Assembly: GCF_000716875.1 (NCBI RefSeq)
Contig: NZ_JNWQ01000095.1
Coordinates: 1-24,920, forward strand
Length of the DNA: 24,920 nucleotides
Reading direction: 5' to 3'
Source of the DNA: Streptomyces novaecaesareae
GTDB taxonomy: Bacteria > Actinomycetota > Actinomycetes > Streptomycetales > Streptomycetaceae
Below the pieces are notes generated by a model that ran no database searches, was not told the DNA's origin, and was given only the letters and a program-made list of their open reading frames with translations. This document shows positions 1-7,645 of the stretch, piece after piece. The stretch's first letter is position 1. Each line of letters begins with the position of its first letter. Position numbers and translations under genes: made by a program.

Positions 1-221
1 GTGCCGGGAGGTCAGCACCTTCGCCACCTGCTCGTACTCCTCGGGCAGGCCGTGGGCGGGGGGGGCTCCGGTGGGCCGCCCCGCCGAGCAGCACCGCCCG
101 GTACGGCGCCCGGCGGTCGTGGTTGCCGGGGCAGGTGAGCACCGGGTGCCGGGAGGTCAGCACCTTCGCCACCTGCTCGTACTCCTCGGGCAGGCCGTGG
201 TCGGCGAGGTCTCCGGTGGCC
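1..221. repeat. Direct duplication of 77 bp inside the phosphoesterase gene, likely artefact
   Basis: Bases 1-55 are identical to 146-200. The match continues through 56-77 versus 201-221 with four substitutions, all to G on the plus strand (positions 56, 60, 62 and 65), and one extra G at 75. The offset of 145 bp is not a multiple of three, so the second copy is out of frame. Errors that all go to G next to a window edge suggest a low-quality read end or a mis-joined contig end rather than a true tandem duplication. Confidence 0.8.
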
Positions 222-358
222 AGCACCGCGTCCAGCGGGCCGGGCAGGGCGTTGAGGTACGCCATCACCTGCTCGGCCCGTCGCCGGGCGCGCTTTCCGC
301 CGTCCCGGCGGTGGACCTGGCCGAGGTGGATGTCACTGAGGTGCGCGATCGTCAGCAT
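1..358 (-). CDS. Calcineurin-like metallophosphoesterase, N-terminal part only
   Basis: The gene starts at ATG 358 and leaves the window on the left. About 93 residues are trustworthy. They carry the metal-binding signature of calcineurin-like phosphoesterases: HLSDIHLG (Asp9, His11), GDLADHG (Asp50) and GNHD (Asn79-His80). The GNHDRRAPYR context is most like the class III cyclic-nucleotide phosphodiesterases (CpdA/Rv0805 type), which hydrolyse cAMP or other phosphodiesters. Mre11/SbcD nucleases share the same fold, so the substrate is open. It begins 19 bp after the stop of the SMC-like gene, so it is probably co-transcribed with the condensin-like operon. No strong ribosome-binding site precedes the ATG; an in-frame GTG lies three codons upstream. 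Below base 78 the reading frame runs into a shifted duplicate of its own coding sequence (residues after about 93 are HRSPPRPRPARG...), which is probably not the real C-terminus. Family call is firm; role in the operon is inference. Confidence 0.85.
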   Translation of the reverse strand, partial: MLTIAHLSDIHLGQVHRRDGGKRARRRAEQVMAYLNALPGPLDAVLATGDLADHGLPEEYEQVAKVLTSRHPVLTCPGNHDRRAPYRAVLLGGAAHRSPPRPRPARGVRAGGEGADLPA

Positions 359-377
359 GCCGATCACGCTAGTGACT

Positions 378-3300
378 TCACGACTGGGCGGGAACCTCCG
401 CGGGGCGCTTGAACATCCGGGTGGCGGTGATCTCGCCGTGGATGGCCGGGCCGTCCGGGTCCGGTGCGGCGGGCAGGCCCGGGCGCAGGTGCTCCTCGAC
501 GGAGATGTACTTGAGGCCGGCCCGCAGGTCGGCGTCGTTGCGCAGCCGGATCACCAGCGGGAACTCGGCGAGTGCGGTGGTGTCGAACAGGCCGGTGGTG
601 TAGATGAGTTGGACGCCGAGTGCGTCGGCCACAGCGCGCTGGAGCTCCAGCAGGTAGGTGGCGTTGGCGCGGCCGATGGGGTTGTCCAGGAAGAGCGTGC
701 CGGCGTGCCGCAGCTGGGACTGGCCGCGGTCGTTGGCGCGCAGCGCGGCCATCGTGCAGTACAGGGCGATGGCCGCGGTGAGCAGTTGGCCGCCGGAGAA
801 GACGTCGGACATCTGGCCGACGCCGACCCGCTCGGCGCGCAGCACCGCGTCGGGCTTGAGGATCTCGACACTGACGCCCTTGGGGCCGATCGCCGCGGCG
901 ACTCCCCGCAGCAGCAGGGACATGCCGTCGCGGCGCAGGTCGCTGTTCTTCCTGACGGCGGCGCGGGTGGCCTCGTCGATGACCTCGCCGAGCCGCTCCA
1001 CCAGGGTGGCGTGGTCAGGGTCCTCGAAGCGGATCCGCAGGAACTCCTGGCCGGACCACTCCCCCAGGCCCTCGGGCAGCCGGGAGAGGCGCTGCGCGGC
1101 GCGCAGGGTGGTGAGCGAGGACTCGACCAGGCCGCGCAGGCGGTCCACGATCGAGCCGCGGTTCTTCTCCAGCTGGGCGAGCTCGTCGGTGAGCACGCGC
1201 AGTCGGGGCGCGAAGGCGGTGGCCCAGGCGGCGGCGTGCTCGGGCAGGGCGGAGGCGGGCAGTTCGCGGATCTGCTGGCGCGCCGGGGTGCGGACGGCCT
1301 CGTAGCGGGCGGCGTTGGCGTGCCGGACGAGGGCGTCGGCGGCGTCACGGACGGCGAGTTCGGCGGAGGACAGCTCGCCGGCGGCGGTGCGCAGGCCGCG
1401 GCGGGCCTCGGTGGCGCCGGTGCGGGCCTCGCCGAGCGAGCCCAGGTACGGCTCGACCGGGTCGTCCGGGTCCTCCTGGTGGTCGCGCAGGCCGTCGCGC
1501 AGCTGGCCGGCCAGCTCGTCGAAGTCGGCGGCGGCGGACTGGGCGGTGTCGAAGGTGCGCTGCAGGTCGGCGTGCGCGGTGCGGGCGGCGTCCAGGGCCT
1601 CGCGGCGTTCGGCGAGGCGGCTGGTGGCGGTGCGCAGCAGGGCCTGGGCGTGCTCCGGGTCGGTGGGGACGAGGTCCTCGGGCAGTTCGGTGTGCGCCTC
1701 GCCGTCGGCGGGGGCGGAGCGTTCGGCTTCGCCGCGCAGGCGGCCGAGCTGCTCACTGGCGGCGGCGGAGCGGGCCTCGATGGTGGCGACCAGCTCCTCG
1801 GCGCGGGCGGCGGCGGCTTGGCGGGCCGGACCGTCGGCGCCGTCGGGGCTGCCGAGGAGTTCCTCGGCGCGGGTGCGGACCTTGTTGGTGAGGCGGTCGA
1901 GTTCGGTCGCGGCGGCGGCCTCGTCGCCTTCGGCACGGGCCTGTTCGGCGCGCAGGTCGGCGCCGACGCCGACCTTCTCGTACAGCTGGGAGGCGGCGCG
2001 GTAGGCCTCGCGCAGGGCGGGGAGTGCGGCGGGGGCGGTGTCGGCGGGCTCGTCGGTCTGCTCGGCGGCGGGGATCTCGGCGCGTTCGGCGCGCAGCGCG
2101 CGGGCCGTACGGCGGGCGTCGTCGGCGGCGCGCTGGGCGGCGCGGCGGTCCTCGTCGCAGGTGCGGGCGCGTTCGGCGCACAGGGCCTGGCGGCGGTCGC
2201 ACTCGGCGGCGTCCTCGGCGAGTTCGCGCTGGCGGCGGCCCCAGTTGGCGCGTTCGCGCAGGCGGAAGGCGAGGCCGGAGAGGGCGTCGGCGCGGCGGCG
2301 GGCGCGCTGGGCGGCCTCGCGGTGCTCCTCGTGGGCGGAGGCGGCGGTGGCGTGGTCGGTCTCGGCCTCGTCGTGGTCGGCGCGCAGGGTGGCCAGGGCG
2401 GCGGCGGCCTGTTCGGCGTGCTCGCGGGCGGCTTCGGCGGCGGCGGCGAGTTCGGCGAGGGTGCCGGGCGGGCAGCTGGCGTGCCAGGAGGCGAGGCGGG
2501 CGGCGAGGGCGCGGTCGGCGCCGAGGCGGGCGGCGAGTTCGCGGATGTGCTCCTCGCGGGCGCTCGCCCGGGCGCGCAGGTCGCGGCGCTCGCCGTCGGC
2601 GGCGGACTCGTCGTGCATGGCCGGGTTCGGCGGCACGAGGAAGAAGGCGGGCTCGTCGGTGATCGGGGCGATCAGCGAGGCGGCGGCACCGACGGCGACG
2701 GTGGAGCGCGGCAGCAGGGCGGCGGCCTGCAGGGCCTCGCGGGCGCGCTCCAGCGAGGACGGGTCGGTGACGACCACGCCGTCGACCAGTTCGGGGCGGG
2801 CGGCGAGGATCGCGTCGTGGTCGGCCGGGTCGACGGACTGGGCGAGGTAGCGCCAGCCGGGCAGGGCCGGGATGCCGTGCTCGGCCAGGTACTCGACGGT
2901 GGCCAGCACGTCCGGGCCGGGCGGCAGCAGGCCGCCGTCGCCGAGGGCGGCGAGGATGCGGGCGTCGTCGGCGGCGGCCGTACGGAGGTCGAACAGGGTG
3001 CGTTCGGCGGTGGCGATGGCCTCGTCGAGGAGTTCGCGCAGGTACTCGGCGTTGCGGTCGAGCAGGGCGGGGGTGAGGAAGCCGGCGTCCTCCTCGGCGC
3101 CCTCTTGGTACGGGGTGAGGGAGAGCAGGTCGGCGAGGCGCTGTTCGGTGGCGAGCAGGGCGGCGGTGCGCTGTTCGGCGGCCAGGGCCCGGGCGGCGTC
3201 CTTGCGGGCGTCGCCGGCGCGTTCGGCGGCGAGTTCGGCGCGGCCGGTGGCGGCGGAGGCCTCGCGCAGCCGGGTGGCGCAGGCCTCGGCGGCCGTACGG

Positions 3301-4940
3301 GCCTGGGCGAGCGCGGCGCTGGCGGCCTTCTCGACGTCGGCGGCGTGCAGCGCGGCGCGGGCCGGGTCCACGTCGCCGTCGGCGTCGATGAAGCCGGCCG
3401 TGACGGCGGCCTCCGTCTCCTGCTCGACCTCGGCGAGGCGCTGGCGCAGGTGCTCGGCCTCGCTGCGGGCCTTCTGGGCGGCGGTGGCGGCCTCGGTGGC
3501 GTCGGACTGCGCCTTGCCGCCGTCCTCCTGGAGTTCGCCGGCGCGCTGTTCCTCGGTGTCGGCGCGGGACTCGGCGGCCGCGGCGGCGGCTTCCAGGGCG
3601 CGGGCGAGGGCGGTCGCGGCGAGGGCGCGGGCGGCGAGCGCGGGGGCGGCGTCCAGCTCGGCCTCGCGGATGGCGGCGGCGACCCGGGCGACCCGGTCGG
3701 CGGCGGCGCGCTGGCGCAGGACCGCCTCGGCGGCCTGCCAGGCGGCGTGCAGGGTGCGGGCGTCGATGAGTTCGCGGCGCAGCGCGGCGGCTTCGGCGGT
3801 GGCCGCGGCGAGGCCCAGCGTGGCGTGCCGGTGGGTGAGTTCGTCGGCGATCAGGGTGTGCCGGGTGCGGTCGGCCTCGGCGGCGGTGACGGCGCTCGCG
3901 GCGGCGGCGACCTCGATGGCGAGGTCCTGGGCGCGGTCGCGTTCGGCGGTGGCGCGGGAGGCGAGGGCGTGGGCGAGGCGGCGGGTGCGGCGCTCGGCGG
4001 TGCGGTGGGCCTCGCGGACGGTCTCGCGGGCGGTGGTGGCCTCGGCGATGCGCTCCAGGAGGTCCAGCGAGCCGGCGGTGAAGTCGCGTTCGGCGGTGAG
4101 TTCGGCGCGGCGGCCGAGTTTGGCGGCGAAGCCGTGGACGAGGTCGGCGAGGCCGTCGGTGTCCCGGGTGTCGGTGACGGCGCGCAGCAGGAGGTCGGTG
4201 AAGTCGCTGTCGTGCTTGACCGCGAAGAGGCCGGCCGCCTCGCCCTCGTCGGCGTTCATCTCGCGCTGGTAGCGGAAGAGTTCGGGGTCGAGGCCGAGTT
4301 CGCCGAGGTGTTCCGTCCAGCGGTCGTGGCCGTCCTCGAAGACCAGGTCGAGGTGCGGGTGGGCCTTGCCGGCCTCGGTGAGGGCGTCGCGGAAGCCCTT
4401 CATGGTGCGGCGGCGGCCGCGGGCCTTCTGGTCTCCGGCCAGGCTGACCCGCTCGGCGACCGGCAGCGAGTCGAGGGTGAGGCCGGGGCCGGGGCGGAAG
4501 GAGTACCAGGTCTCGGCGAACTTGCGCGGGTCGGAGGAGACCTGGCGGCCGCGCCACTCACTGACCTTGCCGACCACGATCAGCTCGCCGGTGACGGTGT
4601 GCTGCCACTCCAGGGCGACGTGGCCGCAGTCGTCGGCGAGCAGGAACTTGCGCAGCACGCCGGAGCTGGCGCCGCCGAGGGTGTTGCGGTGGCCGGGGAG
4701 CATGACCGAGAAGATCAGCTTGAGCAGGACGGACTTGCCGCCGCCGTTCTCCAGGAAGAGCACGCCGGCCGGGGCGGGGCGGCGGACCGGGCCGTCGGGG
4801 TCCTCGCCGAACAGGCCGATCTGCTGCGGGGCCGGGTCGGCGACGGGCTCGCCGACGCCGCGCAGGTCGAGCACCGTGTCGGCGTAGCGGGCGCCGGCCG
4901 GTCCGATCGAGTAGAGGCGGACCCGGTTGAGCTCGTACAT
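378..4940 (-). CDS. SMC/MukB-like condensin ATPase (JetC-like)
   Basis: This 1520-residue protein has the architecture of a self-folding SMC ATPase. The N-terminal head carries Walker A in ENGGGKSVLLKL (residues about 64-75). Long Ala/Glu/Arg-rich heptad stretches run from about 280 to 640 and 790 to 1330, either side of a globular, Gly/Pro-containing centre (about 650-780) that fits a hinge. The C-terminal head has the ABC signature FSGGQLLTAA (SGGQ 1382-1385) and Walker B LFLDNPIGRAN (Asp1419). The expected catalytic Glu after Asp is Asn1420. In MukBEF, MksBEF and Wadjet such proteins load on DNA with a kleisin and a winged-helix partner and extrude loops. The two genes upstream look like those partners, 40 bp separates it from the nearer one, and GGAGA precedes the ATG. 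Length and order agree with JetC. Whether it is a chromosome-organising condensin or a plasmid-restriction system cannot be decided from sequence alone. Confidence 0.85.
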   Translation of the reverse strand: MYELNRVRLYSIGPAGARYADTVLDLRGVGEPVADPAPQQIGLFGEDPDGPVRRPAPAGVLFLENGGGKSVLLKLIFSVMLPGHRNTLGGASSGVLRKFLLADDCGHVALEWQHTVTGELIVVGKVSEWRGRQVSSDPRKFAETWYSFRPGPGLTLDSLPVAERVSLAGDQKARGRRRTMKGFRDALTEAGKAHPHLDLVFEDGHDRWTEHLGELGLDPELFRYQREMNADEGEAAGLFAVKHDSDFTDLLLRAVTDTRDTDGLADLVHGFAAKLGRRAELTAERDFTAGSLDLLERIAEATTARETVREAHRTAERRTRRLAHALASRATAERDRAQDLAIEVAAAASAVTAAEADRTRHTLIADELTHRHATLGLAAATAEAAALRRELIDARTLHAAWQAAEAVLRQRAAADRVARVAAAIREAELDAAPALAARALAATALARALEAAAAAAESRADTEEQRAGELQEDGGKAQSDATEAATAAQKARSEAEHLRQRLAEVEQETEAAVTAGFIDADGDVDPARAALHAADVEKAASAALAQARTAAEACATRLREASAATGRAELAAERAGDARKDAARALAAEQRTAALLATEQRLADLLSLTPYQEGAEEDAGFLTPALLDRNAEYLRELLDEAIATAERTLFDLRTAAADDARILAALGDGGLLPPGPDVLATVEYLAEHGIPALPGWRYLAQSVDPADHDAILAARPELVDGVVVTDPSSLERAREALQAAALLPRSTVAVGAAASLIAPITDEPAFFLVPPNPAMHDESAADGERRDLRARASAREEHIRELAARLGADRALAARLASWHASCPPGTLAELAAAAEAAREHAEQAAAALATLRADHDEAETDHATAASAHEEHREAAQRARRRADALSGLAFRLRERANWGRRQRELAEDAAECDRRQALCAERARTCDEDRRAAQRAADDARRTARALRAERAEIPAAEQTDEPADTAPAALPALREAYRAASQLYEKVGVGADLRAEQARAEGDEAAAATELDRLTNKVRTRAEELLGSPDGADGPARQAAAARAEELVATIEARSAAASEQLGRLRGEAERSAPADGEAHTELPEDLVPTDPEHAQALLRTATSRLAERREALDAARTAHADLQRTFDTAQSAAADFDELAGQLRDGLRDHQEDPDDPVEPYLGSLGEARTGATEARRGLRTAAGELSSAELAVRDAADALVRHANAARYEAVRTPARQQIRELPASALPEHAAAWATAFAPRLRVLTDELAQLEKNRGSIVDRLRGLVESSLTTLRAAQRLSRLPEGLGEWSGQEFLRIRFEDPDHATLVERLGEVIDEATRAAVRKNSDLRRDGMSLLLRGVAAAIGPKGVSVEILKPDAVLRAERVGVGQMSDVFSGGQLLTAAIALYCTMAALRANDRGQSQLRHAGTLFLDNPIGRANATYLLELQRAVADALGVQLIYTTGLFDTTALAEFPLVIRLRNDADLRAGLKYISVEEHLRPGLPAAPDPDGPAIHGEITATRMFKRPAEVPAQS

Positions 4941-4980
4941 GTGCGGCGGTTCTCCGTGGCTTCCGTGACTGGGAGGGTGG

Positions 4981-5856
4981 TCAGAGCGAGTGGAACGGCA
5001 GGCCGGCGTCGGCGACCAGTTCGTCGGAGGTGTCCGGCGGCAGCAGGCTGGCGGTGCCGTCGGAGACCGGGACGACGCCCAGGTCGAGCAGTTCGGCCAT
5101 GGCCGCGCTGCCGGCCAGGTCGCGGACCTGGAGCTGGTAGCGGGCGGTGGTGCGGTAGGTGCCGCCGGAGTCGTCGGAGACCTTCTGCAGGAAGCCGGAG
5201 TCGACCAGGAACAGCACGGCCTTGGCGACGATGCCGATGGTGGAGCCGGACAGCCGGCGGGCGTCCTTGGTGGCGCCGGTGGCGGTGCGCCGGGCCCAGA
5301 CCCGCCAGGCGGCCTCCAGCCCGGGGGCGTCGGACTGCGGGTCGGTGTTGGCGCCCTCGGCCTCGGCCTGCTCCTCCAGGCGGCGGCAGGCCTGGCGGAC
5401 GAAGGAGTCGACGCCGTTGACGGTGATCCGGCCGAGGTAGGTGTCGTCGGCGAGGTCCTCGGGGCGGGGGAAGGCCATCGCGGCGACGGCCAGGTGGGCC
5501 AGGCCGTGCAGGAAGCGGTCGGTGGACTCGGAGGCGGCGCGGCGCGAGTAGTCGCCCATCCGGACGGCGAACAGCGAGTCCTCGGCGGCGGCCACGGCCA
5601 TGCCGGCGCGCGGCGAGACCTCCAGGACGACCAGGCCCATGCCGGTGGCGATGGCGTCGGCGAGCCGGGCGAACGGCGGGTCCTCGCGGTGGCGGCGCAC
5701 CAGCTCGGCGTACTCGACGTCCCGGGCCGGGAGCAGCTTGGCCTGGAGGCCGAAGGAGACCAGCCGGGCGGCGTCGGCGACGTCGGCCGGGGTGATCGGC
5801 GCCGGGGCGGCGGGTTCGGTCTCGGCCGCCCAGGACGTGTCGTGGTGGGTCGTCAC
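4981..5856 (-). CDS. MukE/JetB-like winged-helix condensin subunit
   Basis: This 291-residue protein starts at GTG 5856 with GAGGAG eight bases upstream. I know no name for it. It has a helical N-terminal half (PADVADAARLVSFGLQAKLLPARDVEYAELVRRHREDPPFARLADAIATGMGL) and a central segment, YLGRITVNGVDSFVRQACRRLEEQ, consistent with winged-helix folds. A second helix-strand unit (KAVLFLVDSGFLQKVSDD, then YRTTARYQLQVRDLAGSAAMAELL) resembles the second winged helix of MukE/DUF4194 proteins. Assignment rests mostly on position: it lies between a kleisin-like gene and an SMC-like gene on the same strand, where MukE or JetB is found in known operons, and its size fits. The predicted role is to bind the kleisin middle region and regulate head engagement of the ATPase. 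Homology to DUF4194 itself is not visible by eye and would need a profile search. Confidence 0.65.
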   Translation of the reverse strand: MTTHHDTSWAAETEPAAPAPITPADVADAARLVSFGLQAKLLPARDVEYAELVRRHREDPPFARLADAIATGMGLVVLEVSPRAGMAVAAAEDSLFAVRMGDYSRRAASESTDRFLHGLAHLAVAAMAFPRPEDLADDTYLGRITVNGVDSFVRQACRRLEEQAEAEGANTDPQSDAPGLEAAWRVWARRTATGATKDARRLSGSTIGIVAKAVLFLVDSGFLQKVSDDSGGTYRTTARYQLQVRDLAGSAAMAELLDLGVVPVSDGTASLLPPDTSDELVADAGLPFHSL

Positions 5857-5924
5857 GGGCGGTGCTCCTCGGGGCTGTCGCTGCTACTGCTGCTGCGGGT
5901 GTTCTGGTGGTGCGTCATGGCCGG

Positions 5925-7460
5925 TCAGCCGGCGTCCTTGCGGTCGGCGGCCATCCCGACCGCGTCGAGCAGGGCGCTGCCGACGATCAGGTCGGCGCCG
6001 CCGAACTCCGGGTCGCGCAGCGGGGTGCCGTCGTCCACGGCGAACAGCAGCCGCTCCTCGCCCTGGCGGTAGGCGGTGCCGACCGGCGGGCTGGCCGCGT
6101 GCACGGCGAGCAGGGCGACCAGGTACGGGAGGTCCGGGTCCTGCTTGCGGGCGTCGGCGAGCAGGCCGGAGAGCCGGCGGGGGGCGTCCGGCGGCAGGTC
6201 GAGCAGGACCAGCGCGGACTCCAGCTGGGCCTCGGAGAAGCGGCTGTCGTCGGGGGTGGCGACCAGGTCCGGGTCGGGCAGCTCGGCGCCGAGGTGCTCG
6301 CGCTCGACGGGCGGGGTGAGCAGCAGGTCGACCAGGTCGGCGACCCGGACGGAGGCCGGGGTGCGCAGCCCGACGCCGCGGGCGAAGAAGGCGCCGGTGG
6401 GGCGGACGGCCTGCTCCACCGGCAGCCGCAGCACGGGGGCGAGCAGCTGCCCGTACAGGTCGATGCCGCTGCGGGCGCCGGGGGTGGCGAAGGCCTGCCG
6501 GTCCTGCTCGGCGCGGAACAGCGGGCCGGCCTCCAGCAGGCGGGTCTGCAGCTGGGTGTGGCGGCGGATGCAGTCCTTGACGATGTCGACGAGCTCGGCG
6601 GCGCGGCGCTTGTGCTCAGGGTCCTCGGCCTCGTCGCGGGCCTTGCGGATGTTGGTGAGAATCGCGTTCTCGTGCCGGTAGCGGTCCGCGATGTGGTCCA
6701 GCGCCTCCTCGATGAGGTCCGGGACGGCGCGCATCCAGTCGACGGCCCGGACGTTGCGGCGGGTCGCGTCCAGGGCGCGGCGCAGCGTCTCGGCGTACTG
6801 GACGGTGCGGTAGCGGGCCTGCTCGGCGGCGAGCTGGGCGTCGGCCAGGCGGCCGCGGCGGATCAGCACCTCCAGCTTGACCTCGGCGGCGATCTGGGCC
6901 GAGGTGACGTCGGTGTCGAGCGCGCCGACCAGGACGTTGACCGCCTCGTCGGTGGTGCGCAGGTAGACGCCGCCGTCGGGGCCGGGGACCTCCTCGATCA
7001 GCTTGAAGTCGTAGTCGCGGCGCACGTACTCGCCGTCGGCGCCGAAGGTGCCGTAGACGGCGCGGAAGCCGCGGTCCACGCTGCCGACGTTGATCAGCGA
7101 CTCCAGCACCCAGCGGGCGACCCGCTCGTGCTCGGCGGCGGGGCGGCCGGCGGCCTGGGCGGCGACCCGGGGCAGCAGGCGGGCGAGGACCAGCTCGCGG
7201 TCGGCCCCGGTGTCGAAGTCCATGTTCAGGGTGACCAGGTCGATCGCGGCGAGGCCGACCTCGGCCATCGCGTAGCCGCCGTACTCGCCGGCCAGGTTGA
7301 CCTTGCGGTTGTCCAGGTCGTGCAGCGGGGCGGTGCAGGCCAGCGCCTTGAGCCGGCGGGCCAGGCCCTCGTCGGCGGCGGGGCCGGGCGCGGGGCGCAC
7401 GGCGGCCGGGACGGCGGGTCGGAGGCCGGGCTCGATGGGCGGGTCTGCGATGGCGGTCAC
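5925..7460 (-). CDS. Kleisin-like (MukF/JetA-like) condensin subunit
   Basis: This is the first gene of the condensin-like operon, about 511 residues from GTG 7460. A TTG three codons upstream (7469) is the alternative start, but it lies inside the putative -10 box. Its N-terminal third (AEYGGYAMAEVGLAAIDLVTLNM ... GGVYLRTTDEAVNVLVGAL) looks like a winged-helix domain. Then comes a helical segment, EVKLEVLIRRGRLADAQLAAEQARYRTVQYAETLRRALDATRRNVRAVDW, with the 'long helix with RG turn' look of MukF and JetA proteins. A charged helix (about 230-290) and an all-alpha C-terminus with FGGADLIVGSALLDAVG follow. In this family the protein bridges the ATPase heads. Gene order, 68-bp spacing to the MukE-like gene and protein size support the call; no single diagnostic motif does. 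Translation may be leaderless, since no Shine-Dalgarno is visible. Confidence 0.65.
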   Translation of the reverse strand: MTAIADPPIEPGLRPAVPAAVRPAPGPAADEGLARRLKALACTAPLHDLDNRKVNLAGEYGGYAMAEVGLAAIDLVTLNMDFDTGADRELVLARLLPRVAAQAAGRPAAEHERVARWVLESLINVGSVDRGFRAVYGTFGADGEYVRRDYDFKLIEEVPGPDGGVYLRTTDEAVNVLVGALDTDVTSAQIAAEVKLEVLIRRGRLADAQLAAEQARYRTVQYAETLRRALDATRRNVRAVDWMRAVPDLIEEALDHIADRYRHENAILTNIRKARDEAEDPEHKRRAAELVDIVKDCIRRHTQLQTRLLEAGPLFRAEQDRQAFATPGARSGIDLYGQLLAPVLRLPVEQAVRPTGAFFARGVGLRTPASVRVADLVDLLLTPPVEREHLGAELPDPDLVATPDDSRFSEAQLESALVLLDLPPDAPRRLSGLLADARKQDPDLPYLVALLAVHAASPPVGTAYRQGEERLLFAVDDGTPLRDPEFGGADLIVGSALLDAVGMAADRKDAG

Positions 7461-7474
7461 GGGGGACAAGATTA
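7461..7474 (-). promoter_or_regulatory. Putative leaderless promoter (-10) of the condensin-like operon
   Basis: On the minus strand, TAATCT (7474 to 7469) fits the actinobacterial -10 pattern TAnnnT and ends eight bases before GTG 7460. No purine-rich ribosome-binding site lies between, so transcription may start at or next to the start codon. The -35 region is not convincing. Confidence 0.4.
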
Positions 7475-7583
7475 GAGGTTCGCACCGACATCGACCGAAA
7501 CGGACCTTGCGGGCGTACGGAGTGGCAGGTGAGCGGCCTTCCGGGGGGCGATTTCAGAACGCCGTTTCGACGGGATTCCGCCA

Positions 7584-7605
7584 TTCTCGAACCGACATTC
7601 GAGAA
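7584..7605. promoter_or_regulatory. Perfect 8-6-8 inverted repeat in a divergent intergenic region
   Basis: TTCTCGAA, six bases, then TTCGAGAA. The arms are perfect and lie in a locally AT-richer patch about 41 bp before the ATG of the secreted protein, in the gap it shares with the divergent condensin-like operon. A dimeric regulator site is the simplest reading. I do not recognise the regulator; the spacing does not fit the actinobacterial LexA box (GAAC-N4-GTTC). Confidence 0.45.
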
Positions 7606-7645
7606 ACCGGTGAGGGCGGCGCAATGGTTCGGTGATGATCGACCA

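Noticed and set aside
1753..4557. A 934-codon Arg/Pro-rich frame on the minus strand
   Set aside because: It is a shifted frame of the SMC-like gene, with the Arg/Pro composition expected of an off-frame read; the true frame has Walker A, signature and Walker B motifs.
123..5420. A 1765-codon open frame on the plus strand
   Set aside because: It is antisense to the SMC-like and MukE-like genes. Its Gly/Ala/Val monotony is the mirror of their Ala/Glu/Arg codons at high GC, it has no ribosome-binding site and crosses two genes.
378..7460. Calling the operon a complete Wadjet defence system
   Set aside because: JetD is not present after the SMC gene and DUF3375/DUF4194 membership of the partners cannot be confirmed by eye; only 'condensin-like, Jet/Muk gene order' is supported.
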